64,000 nt of DNA from Ralstonia sp. SET104 (GTDB taxonomy: Bacteria; Pseudomonadota; Gammaproteobacteria; Burkholderiales; Burkholderiaceae), in NCBI RefSeq assembly GCF_003851545.1, contig NZ_BHVX01000005.1, positions 186,001 to 250,000 on the forward strand, written 5' to 3'. Shown here piece by piece: positions 33,511 through 42,970 of the stretch (within the stretch, counting starts at the first letter, position 1; the number at the start of each line of letters is the position of its first letter). The notes under the pieces were generated by a model. It saw only the letters and a program-made list of their open reading frames with translations, made no database searches and was not told the origin of the DNA. Both the position numbers and the translations under genes were made by a program.

Positions 33511-34250
33511 GCGCCAAAACAATGACTCTCCGGATGCGATCGGCGCGCAGGCAGGCTGGCACGAGTCTGGTTGAGATCCTGATCGCCATGGTGATCGCGC
33601 TGTTCATCATGAGTGGCGTAGTGGTGGTGTTCGTGAACATGCAGAAGACCTTCACGAGCCAGGATCAGCTTGCGCAGTTGCAAGACAATGAACGACTGGC
33701 GCTGACCATCTTTACCAATGTTGTGCAGCAGGCCGGGTATTTCCCCAATCCGACCGTCAACACGGCGCTCTCGGCATTTCAGGCGACCGGCTCGTTGGCG
33801 GCCGGCCAAGTGATTTCCGGTACCTCGGGTGCGACATCGGGCACCGATACGGTGACAACGCAGTTTGCGACCGCCAGCGGTGACGGCACCATGAACTGCC
33901 TGGGGCAGACCAACACGAGTGGCGCTCAGCAGGTCTACATCAACACGCTGTCTGTCAACGCGAACAACGAGCTGCAATGCGCGATGACGCTTGTTTCCAG
34001 CGGTGTAACGACCACCGTACCGCTCGTGAGTGGGGTCGCCGGGCTGAGCGTAATGTACGGCACCGACACCAACAGCAATGGCTATGACGACGCCTATCTG
34101 ACGGCCGCTCAAGTGGCGGCGTCGGGCTATTGGTCACAAGTCCATACCGTTCAAATCACCCTGACGTTTACGACACAGTTTGGTAACCAGGTTGGGCAGG
34201 CGCAGAGCACAACGTGGGTGCAGAACATCAGCCTAAAGAATCAGTCATGA
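33507..34250 (+). CDS. pilW: PilW minor pilin
   Basis: 247 residues. A leader of about 18 residues ends ...RRQAG, then TSLVEILIAMVIALFIMSGVVVVFVNMQKTF with Glu at +5. The motif QLAQLQDNERLALTIFTNVVQQAGYFPNP is the conserved PilW post-helix segment. The globular part is Thr/Ser/Gly-rich with two cysteines (NCLGQ, LQCAM). The ATG overlaps the PilV stop and the stop overlaps the PilX start, so these genes are translationally chained. Role in pilus priming is by family inference. Confidence 0.87.
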   Translation: MSAKTMTLRMRSARRQAGTSLVEILIAMVIALFIMSGVVVVFVNMQKTFTSQDQLAQLQDNERLALTIFTNVVQQAGYFPNPTVNTALSAFQATGSLAAGQVISGTSGATSGTDTVTTQFATASGDGTMNCLGQTNTSGAQQVYINTLSVNANNELQCAMTLVSSGVTTTVPLVSGVAGLSVMYGTDTNSNGYDDAYLTAAQVAASGYWSQVHTVQITLTFTTQFGNQVGQAQSTTWVQNISLKNQS

Positions 34251-34837
34251 GCATGACGATGCGTTTTTCCAGAATGCCGGGTCGCGCTGAACGTGGATAC
34301 ACCCTCGTCGTCGGACTGCTGTTGCTGGTGGTACTCACTCTGTTCGCTATCGGCATGTTCCGCAGCTTCGGTTTGCAAGAGAAGATCGCGGCCAACACGC
34401 GCGACAAGCAGCGTGCGCTCGAGGCAGCGCAGAGCGCCCTTCAGTACGGCGAATGGTGGCTCGGACAGGGCAACGGGTCGACTGGTATCCCGTGTACGGG
34501 CGTCAACAGCGGCAATACGCTCGCCAATATGCGGGTATGCAGCACAGCATTGGCCACGCCTTCCACTTTGCCTTGGGGCGTTGGATCCACCTATTTGCCG
34601 CCGTTTATGACGGCGAACGGCGGTGGCGGCATGGCTGGTGCGAGTTCACCGGCTGGAGATATCAACTACGCGGGCGTCCCAGGCTTGTACATCAACTACA
34701 TCGGCATGAGTCCGAACGGGCTCGCGCAGCTTTACCAAGTCACCGCCTATGGTTTTGGCGGTGATGCAACGACAGCAGCAGTGGTGCAGAGCACCTATCG
34801 AATCAGTTCTGGCGCCAAGGATCTGGGGCAACAGTGA
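34247..34837 (+). CDS. pilX: PilX minor pilin
   Basis: 196 residues. Leader ...MPGRAERG then YTLVVGLLLLVVLTLFAIGMFRSFGLQEKIAANTRDKQRALEAAQSALQYGEWWL, which is the classical PilX/PilX_N pattern: hydrophobic helix without Glu at +5, then an Ala-rich helix with QKIAxNxRDKxRAxEAAxSAL-type sequence. Globular domain is Gly/Pro-rich with two cysteines. ATG overlaps PilW, and the stop overlaps the PilY1 start by one base. PilX, PilW and PilV normally assemble with PilY1 at the tip. Confidence 0.87.
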   Translation: MSMTMRFSRMPGRAERGYTLVVGLLLLVVLTLFAIGMFRSFGLQEKIAANTRDKQRALEAAQSALQYGEWWLGQGNGSTGIPCTGVNSGNTLANMRVCSTALATPSTLPWGVGSTYLPPFMTANGGGGMAGASSPAGDINYAGVPGLYINYIGMSPNGLAQLYQVTAYGFGGDATTAAVVQSTYRISSGAKDLGQQ

Positions 34838-37800
34838 TGAAAACAATTCAACGAGTTGGCTTGCTGGCGACTGCTGCGTTACTGCCGAGTATCGCCAGGG
34901 CGCAGTTGGTGATCAGCGACACCCTGACGGGCGCATCATCTTCGTACAACTGGCAGGCCCTGAACGGCGCCTGTCTGACTGCGGGTAATGGCAGCGGTAC
35001 GATTCCGGCGTGCTCAGGACTTGACTACTACAGTGGCAAGACGCTCGTTGGCGGTGTCAACGGCAAGCTTCCCGATGCGGTGGGTTCGGGCGCTCTGCGC
35101 CTGACCAATGGCGACACGACTACAGGTAGCAACGGTAACAACCAGACCGGCGCTGTCGTTTCCAACTTTACCTTCCCGACCAATCAGGGTTTGCAGGTGA
35201 CGTTCACGACGGTGACGTATGGTGGCAATGCCTACAAAAATAATGCGAGTTCGAACAATGCCTCGGGTGCGGACGGTGTCAGTTTCTTCTTGGCTGATGG
35301 CGCGCAACCGCCGACTGTTGGTGCGTTAGGCGGGAGCTTGGGTTACAGCTGTTCCAATGGCAACCCGACATACGACGGTGTACAGGGTGGCTACATTGGC
35401 TTGGGGATTGATGAGTTCGGCAACTTCTCGAACGCTGGCGATAACACCAGTACGGGTCCTGGCCAGATCCCTGGCCGGATTAGTCTGCGTGGTGCGGGCA
35501 ATACCAACTGGGCAAATTTATCAAACAAATATTCGCAGTACTATCCCGCGTCGGGCATGAGTACGACGCAATCCAGTGCTGTGCAGAAGACGTGCCGTGC
35601 GGGCTATCTGTACAACTTCAGTGGCGACTCGGTGCAGGACGCGAATGGCAACTGGATTGCCGATGGCGCCAAGACCACCGAGAAAATTCCCTATAACTAC
35701 AACTACATTTCGGGCGACACGCTCAGCAGTAGCGTGACTCTGTTCAGTCAGGAGGCGGCAGGGAAGAACGCGGCGGGAGGCAGCAACGCAGTGCGCGGGA
35801 ATGCTACGCCCATTACCTACGCACTCAGCATCACGCAGGACGGTTTGCTGAGCCTGTCGTATAGCGTGAACGGTGGCACTGCACAGCCGGTGATCACCAA
35901 CCAAAGTATCACCGCATCGAATGGGCCATTGCCGGCTTCGTTCCGCTTCGGCTTCTCCGCTGGTACGGGCGGCGGCAGCAACGTGCACGAAATCACTTGC
36001 TTCAAGGCTGCGCCGGTAGGACAAGCCAACAGTTCTGCTGGTACTAACGTGCAGCAGTCGGCTCGGGTCGAAGCAGGGACTCAGGTCTACCTGGCCTACT
36101 ATCACCCGACCAACTGGTGGGGTGAATTGACCGCGCAAAATCTGGTGATGGATCCGACCACGGGCATTGTCTCCATCGCGACCAATGCCAATTGGAACGC
36201 CAGTTGCACACTGACGGGCGGCGCCTGCCCGGCCATCGGTTCGACTTCAACGGTGACGGCGCAAGCCCCGACAGCACGAAGCATCTTGACCTGGAATGGC
36301 TCAAGCGGCATTCCCTTTCAATGGTCGAATCTCACGTCTGCACAAAAGAATGCGCTGGACAGCAGTTCGGCCAGCGCTACCAGCAGCCCTCGTCAACTCT
36401 ACCTGCGCGGTGACCGCACCAAGGAGGTCGCTAACGGCGGGGCCTTCCGCACCCGTACGGGCGTGATGGGCGACATCATGAACTCCAGCCCCACCTGGGT
36501 TGGTGCGCCGTCGGCGCCTTATAACGGCCCGTGGGTGGACGCTCTTTACGCAGCAGCTACGCCGTCCGAGCCGGCGGGCAGCTATGCACTCTTCAAGACC
36601 AACAATGCGCAGCGCGCGAACGTGGTGTACGTTGGCGCAAACGACGGAATGCTGCATGGCTTCCGCGCGGGTGGTTACGACTCCAACGGCACGTTCACCA
36701 CGGCGACCACTCCGAACGACGGGCTGGAAGTGCTGGCATACATGCCAGCGGCGGCCCTGAACACCATCTACAACACCAACGGCAAACTGGACTTCAGTTC
36801 CGCTTCGTACGCACACAATCTGTACGTAGACGCGACTCCCGGCACTGGCGAGCTTTACTACAACAATGCTTGGCATACGTGGCTGGTTGGTGGGCTGGGC
36901 GGCGGCGGCAATGCCGGCGGCGCCATCGCTGACAACACTACCGCAGGTACGGGCGCCATCTATGCGCTCGACATCACCAACCCTGCCAACTTCAATGAGA
37001 GCAACGCCAGCTCTCTGGTCCTCGGTGAATGGACGCCCTCGACCCTCACCTGCTCCAATGTCACCAATTGCGGTAACTATTTGGGCAATACTTATGGCAC
37101 GCCCGTCATCCGCCGGCTGCACAACGGCAATTGGGCCGTGCTGTTCGGTAACGGTTTGAACAGTGCAAGCGGATCGGCGGGTCTGTACATCATGCTGGTG
37201 GCCAGCAATGGCACTAAGTCGTTCTACTACCTCGACACCAAATACGGCCCCAGCCAGGACCCTCTGAAGGCGAACAGCAAGAACGGCATTGCCTACGTAA
37301 CGCCGGCGGACTTCGATGGCGATCACATTACCGACTACGTCTACGCAGGCGATGCGTTTGGCAATGTCTGGCGTTTCGATCTGACATCGCAGAATCCGGC
37401 ATCGTGGAGCGTCTCCTCCGCGCCGATATTCTCCACCCCCACAGGTCAGCCGATTACCAGCAAAGTGGCGGTTGCCGCTATTCCGGGCAGCGGCACGGGC
37501 GCGCCACGCGTGCTCGTCAGCTTCGGCACCGGCCAGGTCTTCCCGGTAACGCAGACCAGTGCCGCCGCATATTCGAGCAGCACCGCGCAGTCGCTATATG
37601 GTGTCTGGGATTGGAACATGAACGCCTGGAACAGGATTGCGCCCGCGGCAGCGGTCTACGCCACCCTGACAGGACCGCAGACAGTGACGGCGTCCACACT
37701 GCAAACGCAAAGTATCACCAGCACCTCCGTCAGTTCGGGCACGACACCGTCTTACCGGACCGTGAGCAACAACAAGATCTGCTGGGCGGGTTCTACCGCA

Positions 37801-38265
37801 TGTGGTAACAGCGGCACCGCCAATACGCAGTTCGGCTGGAAACTCGCGTTGCCCAGTACCACCACGGGCTCGGGTTCGAGCGCTGTCACTAACTATGAAC
37901 AGGTCGTCTACAACCCGACGCTGGCTTATGGCATGTTCATCGTTAACACGACCGTCCCTGGCACGCAGCAGGTTCTGTCTTGTACGTCTACACCGGCTTC
38001 TGGCTACACCATGGCCATTTCCGTTGCCTCGGGGGGCGCGGGCACTGCGTCGTTCTTCGGTGACAACAACAACAATTTCCCGACCCTCAATGGCGGCATC
38101 GTCAGTGGTATCGGCTTGAGCGGCACCGGCACGCCGTCAATTGTGACCGCCAACAAGCTGCCGTATCTGGTGCAGCAGACAGTGAGCGGTACGGGTACGG
38201 TCAACCAGATCAATCCAAGTGCCGCCGGCGTTGGCTCGCGCATGACCTGGACCAAACTGCGTTGA
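34837..38265 (+). CDS. pilY1: PilY1-type pilus tip protein with N-terminal L-type lectin-like domain
   Basis: 1142 residues. A signal peptide ends at ...IARA (residue 22). Residues ~25-391 resemble an L-type (legume/bacterial) lectin domain: ALRLTNG near the start, GADGVSFFLADG with Asp146, GGYIGLGIDEFGNF with Asp192, and FRFGFSAGTGGGSNVHEITCF at its end (His384). After a linker the PilY1 propeller follows with GVMGDIMNSSPTW, VVYVGANDGMLHGF and a calcium-type loop DFDGDHITDYVYAGD at residues 825-839. No von Willebrand A domain is seen. PilY1 caps type IV pili and can bind surfaces; the lectin domain suggests glycan binding. Low-GC, Asn/Ser/Thr-rich. ATG overlaps the PilX stop. Confidence 0.9.
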   Translation: MKTIQRVGLLATAALLPSIARAQLVISDTLTGASSSYNWQALNGACLTAGNGSGTIPACSGLDYYSGKTLVGGVNGKLPDAVGSGALRLTNGDTTTGSNGNNQTGAVVSNFTFPTNQGLQVTFTTVTYGGNAYKNNASSNNASGADGVSFFLADGAQPPTVGALGGSLGYSCSNGNPTYDGVQGGYIGLGIDEFGNFSNAGDNTSTGPGQIPGRISLRGAGNTNWANLSNKYSQYYPASGMSTTQSSAVQKTCRAGYLYNFSGDSVQDANGNWIADGAKTTEKIPYNYNYISGDTLSSSVTLFSQEAAGKNAAGGSNAVRGNATPITYALSITQDGLLSLSYSVNGGTAQPVITNQSITASNGPLPASFRFGFSAGTGGGSNVHEITCFKAAPVGQANSSAGTNVQQSARVEAGTQVYLAYYHPTNWWGELTAQNLVMDPTTGIVSIATNANWNASCTLTGGACPAIGSTSTVTAQAPTARSILTWNGSSGIPFQWSNLTSAQKNALDSSSASATSSPRQLYLRGDRTKEVANGGAFRTRTGVMGDIMNSSPTWVGAPSAPYNGPWVDALYAAATPSEPAGSYALFKTNNAQRANVVYVGANDGMLHGFRAGGYDSNGTFTTATTPNDGLEVLAYMPAAALNTIYNTNGKLDFSSASYAHNLYVDATPGTGELYYNNAWHTWLVGGLGGGGNAGGAIADNTTAGTGAIYALDITNPANFNESNASSLVLGEWTPSTLTCSNVTNCGNYLGNTYGTPVIRRLHNGNWAVLFGNGLNSASGSAGLYIMLVASNGTKSFYYLDTKYGPSQDPLKANSKNGIAYVTPADFDGDHITDYVYAGDAFGNVWRFDLTSQNPASWSVSSAPIFSTPTGQPITSKVAVAAIPGSGTGAPRVLVSFGTGQVFPVTQTSAAAYSSSTAQSLYGVWDWNMNAWNRIAPAAAVYATLTGPQTVTASTLQTQSITSTSVSSGTTPSYRTVSNNKICWAGSTACGNSGTANTQFGWKLALPSTTTGSGSSAVTNYEQVVYNPTLAYGMFIVNTTVPGTQQVLSCTSTPASGYTMAISVASGGAGTASFFGDNNNNFPTLNGGIVSGIGLSGTGTPSIVTANKLPYLVQQTVSGTGTVNQINPSAAGVGSRMTWTKLR

Positions 38266-38267
38266 TC

Positions 38268-38747
38268 ATGAACCGAACCAAAATTTTCACCTTGTCGCGT
38301 GGCGAAGGTGGCTTCTCGCTGATGGAGCTGATGATCACGGTGGTGATCATCGCCATCCTGGCTGGCATCGCCTATCCGTCCTACCAGCGGTACATCCTCA
38401 AATCGCACCGCGCGGATGCGAAGACGGCGCTGCTGGATCTGGCGACGCGGCAAGAGCGATTCTTCACGCTGCAGAACAACTACTCGACGTCGCCTGCTTC
38501 GCTCGGCTATGCCGCAGCCAGTTTTCCGTTCGCCATTCAGTCTGGCACGCAGTCGTACTATCAGTTGAATGTCACGGTAACGGGTACGGCGGGTGCGAGC
38601 GGAGCCGCTGCGCCTGGCTATTCCGCTTCCGCTGTTCCGGTCAGCCCGCAGACGGCCGATGCGTGTGGGACATACACCATCAACCAGCTCGGCGTGCAAG
38701 GCAACGCCAGCATGGCTGCGGGCACCACCTCAGCGCAATGCTGGTAA
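38268..38747 (+). CDS. pilE: PilE-type minor pilin
   Basis: 159 residues. Leader MNRTKIFTLSRGEGG then FSLMELMITVVIIAILAGIAYPSYQRYILKSHRADAKTALLDLATRQERFFTLQNNYS, the full N-terminal helix of PilE-type pilins with Glu at +5. A C-terminal disulfide loop (DACGTYTI...TSAQCW) is visible. Start at 38268, two bases after the PilY1 stop; an upstream TTG is not used. Last gene of the plus-strand set, followed by a strong terminator shared with the convergent nrdR. Confidence 0.88.
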   Translation: MNRTKIFTLSRGEGGFSLMELMITVVIIAILAGIAYPSYQRYILKSHRADAKTALLDLATRQERFFTLQNNYSTSPASLGYAAASFPFAIQSGTQSYYQLNVTVTGTAGASGAAAPGYSASAVPVSPQTADACGTYTINQLGVQGNASMAAGTTSAQCW

Positions 38748-38754
38748 CAGGCAA

Positions 38755-38783
38755 GAAGAAAGGGCCCTTTGGGGCCCTTCTTC
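38755..38783. terminator. Bidirectional terminator between pilE and nrdR
   Basis: A long, nearly perfect palindrome (GAAGAAAGGGCCC / GGGCCCTTCTTC) with a four-base TTTG loop lies between the convergent ends. T-rich on the plus side and A-rich before it, it can act in both directions. It overlaps the last two bases of nrdR. Confidence 0.82.
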
Positions 38784-39246
38784 ATTTCCGCACATTCGTC
38801 GCCGCAACCTCATCCAGCACGTCGCGAAACTCCGCCAGATCCTCAAAACTCCGGTACACCGACGCAAACCGGATGTACCCGATCTTGTCCAGCCGCTTGA
38901 GTTCGCGCATGACAAGCTCTCCCACGCGGTCGCTGCCGATTTCCTTTTCGCCGTGGCTGAGGAGTTTTTCTTCGATGCGCGCGATGGCTTCGTCGATGGC
39001 CTCGGCGGAAACCGGGCGCTTGCGCAGCGCCAGCCGCATGGAATCCTTGACCTTGTTGCGGTCGTAGTCGACACGGCTGCCGTTCTTTTTGACGACGGCC
39101 GGGAAGAACAGCTCGATGCGTTCGTAGGTGGTGAAGCGGCGGTCGCAGGACTCGCAGCGGCGGCGGCGGCGCACAGTGTCGCCTTCTTCCGACATGCGGG
39201 TATCAATCACCTGGGTGGCCGCGTGGCCGCAAAAGGGGCATTTCAT
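38782..39246 (-). CDS. nrdR: Transcriptional repressor NrdR
   Basis: 154 residues, the usual size. Zinc ribbon at Cys3, Cys6, Cys31 and Cys34 (MKCPFC...CESC), then the ATP-cone domain ([38 protein letters not shown]). NrdR senses the ATP/dATP balance and represses ribonucleotide reductase genes. Its position just downstream of glyA on the same strand is a familiar arrangement in betaproteobacteria. The nrd target genes are not in this window. ATG at 39246. Confidence 0.96.
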   Translation of the reverse strand: MKCPFCGHAATQVIDTRMSEEGDTVRRRRRCESCDRRFTTYERIELFFPAVVKKNGSRVDYDRNKVKDSMRLALRKRPVSAEAIDEAIARIEEKLLSHGEKEIGSDRVGELVMRELKRLDKIGYIRFASVYRSFEDLAEFRDVLDEVAATNVRK

Positions 39247-39371
39247 GCCGGTGGTCTCCTCGGCAACCTTGAAGAACGCGCTGCGCTAAAAGAACAACGC
39301 CGCGATGGCCCGGACAGGCACATCGCGGCAGGGTACTACGTGGCCGGAAGACCCGGCCATCGGCGGATGCC

Positions 39372-40619
39372 TTAAGCGTAGACCGGGAACTGCTTGGTCA
39401 GCTCGGCCACCTTGGCTCGTACAGCGGCAATGTTCGCTTCGTCGTGCGGGTTGTCCAGCACGTCGGCGATCAGATGTGCCACCTTCACGGCCTCAGCTTC
39501 CTTGAAACCGCGCGTGGTCATGGCCGGCGAGCCCAGGCGCACGCCCGAGGTCACGAACGGTTTTTCCGGATCGTTCGGAATCGCATTCTTATTGACAGTG
39601 ATGTGTGCGTCACCCAGCACCTTCTCGGCTTCCTTGCCGGTGATGCTCTTGGCGCGCAGGTCGACCAGCATCACGTGGCTTTCGGTGCGGCCCGACACAA
39701 TACGCAGGCCACGGGCCATCAGCGTTTCGGCCATGGCACGGGCGTTCTTGACCACCTGTTCCTGGTAGGTCTTGAACGCTGGGGACAGGGCTTCCTTGAA
39801 CGCCACCGCCTTGCCGGCAATCACGTGCATCAGCGGGCCGCCCTGGATACCCGGGAAGATCGCCGAGTTGATGGCCTTCTCATGCTCGGCCTTCATCAGG
39901 ATCACGCCGCCGCGCGGGCCGCGCAGGCTCTTGTGGGTGGTCGTGGTGACGAAGTCAGCGTGCGGCACCGGGTTCGGGTACACACCCGCGGCGATCAGGC
40001 CGGCGTAGTGGGCCATGTCCACCATGAAGTACGCACCGATCGACTTGGCGACCTTGCTGATGCGCTCGAAATCGATGCGCAGCGCAAATGCCGATGCCCC
40101 AGCGATGATCAGCTTCGGCTTCTTCTCTTGTGCCAGGGCTTCGAGCGCGTCGTAATCGATGTCTTCTTGCGCGTTCAGGCCGTAGCTGACGACGTTGAAC
40201 CACTTGCCGCTCATGTTGAGCGCCATGCCGTGCGTCAGGTGGCCGCCCTCGGCCAGGCTCATGCCCATGATCGTGTCGCCCGGCTTGAGCACGGCAAAGA
40301 ACACGCCCTGGTTGGCCTGCGAGCCGGAGTTCGGCTGCACGTTGGCCGCTTCGGCACCAAAGAGCTGCTTCACGCGGTCGATGGCGAGCTGCTCGACCAC
40401 GTCCACGTATTCGCAACCGCCGTAGTAGCGCTTGCCAGGGTAGCCCTCGGCGTACTTGTTGGTCAGTTGCGAGCCCTGCGCGGCCATGACGGCCGGGGAG
40501 GTGTAGTTCTCAGAGGCAATCAGCTCGATGTGGTCTTCCTGACGCTGATTTTCCTTCTGGATGGCGGCAAAGATTTCGGGGTCGATCTGGTCGATCGTAA
40601 AGCGGCTGCGTTCGAACAT
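39372..40619 (-). CDS. glyA: Serine hydroxymethyltransferase
   Basis: 415 residues. GlyA interconverts serine and glycine with tetrahydrofolate, the main source of one-carbon units. All family marks are present: [42 protein letters not shown]-site [13 protein letters not shown], and [15 protein letters not shown] with the PLP lysine. The start [17 protein letters not shown] at 40619 is the normal one; longer open frames upstream are not coding. It is transcribed toward nrdR with a 125-bp gap. The ~400 bp upstream holds no recognised riboswitch. Confidence 0.97.
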   Translation of the reverse strand: MFERSRFTIDQIDPEIFAAIQKENQRQEDHIELIASENYTSPAVMAAQGSQLTNKYAEGYPGKRYYGGCEYVDVVEQLAIDRVKQLFGAEAANVQPNSGSQANQGVFFAVLKPGDTIMGMSLAEGGHLTHGMALNMSGKWFNVVSYGLNAQEDIDYDALEALAQEKKPKLIIAGASAFALRIDFERISKVAKSIGAYFMVDMAHYAGLIAAGVYPNPVPHADFVTTTTHKSLRGPRGGVILMKAEHEKAINSAIFPGIQGGPLMHVIAGKAVAFKEALSPAFKTYQEQVVKNARAMAETLMARGLRIVSGRTESHVMLVDLRAKSITGKEAEKVLGDAHITVNKNAIPNDPEKPFVTSGVRLGSPAMTTRGFKEAEAVKVAHLIADVLDNPHDEANIAAVRAKVAELTKQFPVYA

Positions 40620-41021
40620 GGCGAGTGTCTGGTCTGAAACGAAACGGAAATGGCAGAGATCGGGCGAGGCGTGGGGAAACATGCGCGCGGCTTGAACGGC
40701 TGCGCTCGGTGTTGGCCGATTACAGCGGGTGTCCAAGTCACCCAGTGCTTCCCATTCGCTGCCCAGGCGAGCGGCAGGCGTCGTTGTGCATGACGCCAGA
40801 AACCTTGCGCTTCCTCGTGGTCGTCGCCCACATGTTGAGGCTTCTTGATGCGGCCTCAGGATTCGCCAGTCGCGCAAGGTGGAATGGTTGCCCGCGAGTG
40901 TACGACAGGCCCATGGTCGCCGCAAGAAGCCGGCGTGCAGTCGCGCACATTGCGCTGCAATAAGACACAAGGCTTCAGGTAAACTCTGGTCTTTCGTCTT
41001 TTTAGGTCCGGAGGCACTTCC
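40620..41021. other. Divergent intergenic region between glyA and the SDR gene
   Basis: 402 bp. On the plus side CCGGAGGCACTTCC gives the SDR gene a good ribosome site. I looked for glycine or tetrahydrofolate-type leader signatures ahead of glyA and saw none that I can defend. No small gene is apparent on either strand. Confidence 0.4.
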
Positions 41022-41774
41022 ATGATCGTATTCGTGACTGGCGCAACAGCCGGGTTCGGGGCGGCCATCGCGCGGCGTTTCGTGCGAGAAGGCCATCGTG
41101 TGATCGCGGCCGGCCGCCGCCAGGACCGTCTCGATGCGCTCAAGGCAGAATTGGGCGACGCCGTGCTGCCGTTCGTGCTGGATGTGCTGGACGCCGATGC
41201 CGTCGCTGCGTTGCCGGGCACGCTGCCCGAGGGCTGGCGCGAAGTCGACGTGCTGGTCAACAACGCTGGCTTGGCACTGGGTCTCGAGCCTGCCCAGCGC
41301 GCCGACCTGACTGACTGGGACCGCATGATCGGCACCAACTGCTCCGGCCTGGTCCATATGACGCGTGCATTACTCCCGGCCATGGTCGAGCGCAACCGCG
41401 GCCACGTCATCAACATCGGCTCGATCGCCGGCACGTACCCCTATCCGGGTGGCAATGTCTACGGCGCGACCAAGGCGTTCGTGCGCCAGTTTTCGTTGAA
41501 TCTGCGGGCAGACCTGACCGGCACCCGAGTGCGCGTATCGAACGTCGAACCGGGTCTTTGCTCGGGCACCGAGTTTTCCAACGTGCGTTTCAAGGGCGAC
41601 GACGCCCGTGTGGACAAGGTCTACGAAGGCACGGAGGCACTCACCGCTGACGACATCGCCGAGGCCGTCTACTGGATGGCGGCGCTTCCCGCGCACTTCA
41701 ATGTCAACGCAATCGAACTGATGCCCGTTTGCCAGTCATTCTCGGCCACCAGCGTCACGCGAGGGATGGCTTAA
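41022..41774 (+). CDS. YdfG-type short-chain dehydrogenase (NADP-dependent hydroxy-acid dehydrogenase)
   Basis: 250 residues, classical SDR. Cofactor motif [15 protein letters not shown] with Arg residues ([12 protein letters not shown]) that favour NADP, structural NNAG (VNNAGLALG), and the catalytic set Ser ([15 protein letters not shown]), Tyr and Lys (VYGATKAF). The sequence pattern from [19 protein letters not shown] to MPVCQSFS is that of E. coli YdfG, which oxidises serine, threonine or 3-hydroxy acids and may also reduce malonic semialdehyde. Good ribosome site GGAGG. It stands ahead of ybgC by 90 bp but is probably a separate unit. Confidence 0.88.
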   Translation: MIVFVTGATAGFGAAIARRFVREGHRVIAAGRRQDRLDALKAELGDAVLPFVLDVLDADAVAALPGTLPEGWREVDVLVNNAGLALGLEPAQRADLTDWDRMIGTNCSGLVHMTRALLPAMVERNRGHVINIGSIAGTYPYPGGNVYGATKAFVRQFSLNLRADLTGTRVRVSNVEPGLCSGTEFSNVRFKGDDARVDKVYEGTEALTADDIAEAVYWMAALPAHFNVNAIELMPVCQSFSATSVTRGMA

Positions 41775-41864
41775 GGCTTCTTATGCAGGGTTTGTCGCGC
41801 CATGCAAGCCCTCGGCCGGCCGGTGGATGGCTGGCCGTCACATGCGTCTTGTTAAAATTGGCAG

Positions 41865-42269
41865 ATGTCTTCTTTTGACTGGAACCTGCGCGTGTATTGG
41901 GAAGATACCGATGCAGGCGGCGTGGTGTTTTACGCCAACTACTTGAAATTTTTTGAGCGCGCCCGCACCGAGTGGCTGCGCGCGCTTGGGGTTGACCAGC
42001 AGGCGCTGGCCGACACGACCGGGGCCATTTTCGTCGTACGCAGCACTGCCGTGGACTACCGTGCGCCAGCACGCCTGGATGACCTCGTGCAGATCCGTTC
42101 GCGTATGGAACGGGTTGGCACGGCATCGGTCCAATTTGCCCAAGAAGGCTGGCGTGGCGACATTCTGCTCGCATCAGGCACGATTCGTGTTGGATGTGTT
42201 GACCGGCTCACTTTCCGGCCGACCCCGATTCCCGCTTCCGTACTCGCAACCATCAAAGCCGCCGCATGA
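41865..42269 (+). CDS. ybgC: Tol-Pal system-associated acyl-CoA thioesterase YbgC
   Basis: 134 residues, hotdog fold. RVYWEDTDAGGVVFYANYLKFFERARTEWLRALG contains the catalytic Asp and the conserved family stretch. YbgC acts on short acyl-CoA and sits as the first gene of the Tol-Pal operon in most proteobacteria, though its link with Tol-Pal function is weak. Its stop overlaps the tolQ ATG (ATGA). The ATG at 41865 has an A-rich region (GTTAAAATTGGCAG) ahead but no strong ribosome site. Confidence 0.93.
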   Translation: MSSFDWNLRVYWEDTDAGGVVFYANYLKFFERARTEWLRALGVDQQALADTTGAIFVVRSTAVDYRAPARLDDLVQIRSRMERVGTASVQFAQEGWRGDILLASGTIRVGCVDRLTFRPTPIPASVLATIKAAA

Positions 42270-42958
42270 ATCCCGTCGAGGTCACACAAGATCTGTCGAT
42301 CGTCTCGCTGGTGCTGCACGCCAGCCTCTTGGTCCAATTTGTCATGGGCCTGCTGCTGGTGATGTCGCTGTTCTCCTGGACGTACATCTTTCGCAAAGCC
42401 TTTGCGCTGCGTGCCGCACGCAGCCAGACCGAATCGTTCGAGCGCGATTTCTGGGCCGGCGGCGACTTGCAGGCCCTGTACCAGAGTGCCGCCAACAACC
42501 GCCACACCACCGGGGCGCTCGAGCGCATCTTTGAAGCCGGCATGCGTGAGTACCTCAAGGCGCGCGAGTTGCAACGGGGTGGTGGCGATCCGAGCGCCAT
42601 CCTTGACGCATCCCGCCGTGCCATGCGCGCGGCCTACCAGCGCGAGATGGATTCGCTCGAATCGCACCTGCCGTTCCTTGCGTCGGTCGGCTCGGTCAGC
42701 CCATACATCGGCCTGTTTGGTACGGTGTGGGGGATCATGAACGCCTTCCGCGGCCTGTCCAACGTGCAGCAAGCCACGCTGTCCGCGGTGGCCCCCGGTA
42801 TTGCCGAAGCGCTGGTCGCCACGGCCATCGGCCTGTTCGCGGCCATTCCGGCGGTGATCGCCTACAACCGCTATGCCACTGAGATGGACCGCCTGGCCAA
42901 CCGGTTCGAGAGCTTCATGGAAGAGTTCTCGAACATCCTGCAGCGCCAGACGCGCTAA
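42266..42958 (+). CDS. tolQ: Tol-Pal system proton channel protein TolQ
   Basis: 230 residues with three membrane helices: about residues 20-40, 130-155 and 165-190. GTVWGIMNAF and the following SVAPGIAEALVATAIGLFAAIPAVIAYN are the conserved MotA/TolQ/ExbB signatures. With TolR it uses proton motive force to drive TolA, which keeps the outer membrane constricted at division. Start coupled to ybgC. Twelve bases lie between its stop and tolR. Confidence 0.96.
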   Translation: MNPVEVTQDLSIVSLVLHASLLVQFVMGLLLVMSLFSWTYIFRKAFALRAARSQTESFERDFWAGGDLQALYQSAANNRHTTGALERIFEAGMREYLKARELQRGGGDPSAILDASRRAMRAAYQREMDSLESHLPFLASVGSVSPYIGLFGTVWGIMNAFRGLSNVQQATLSAVAPGIAEALVATAIGLFAAIPAVIAYNRYATEMDRLANRFESFMEEFSNILQRQTR

Positions 42959-42970
42959 GGAGCCGAGCGT

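Noticed and set aside
40620-41021. Glycine or tetrahydrofolate riboswitch ahead of glyA
   Set aside because: No aptamer signature was seen in the ~400 bp, and I cannot run a covariance search.
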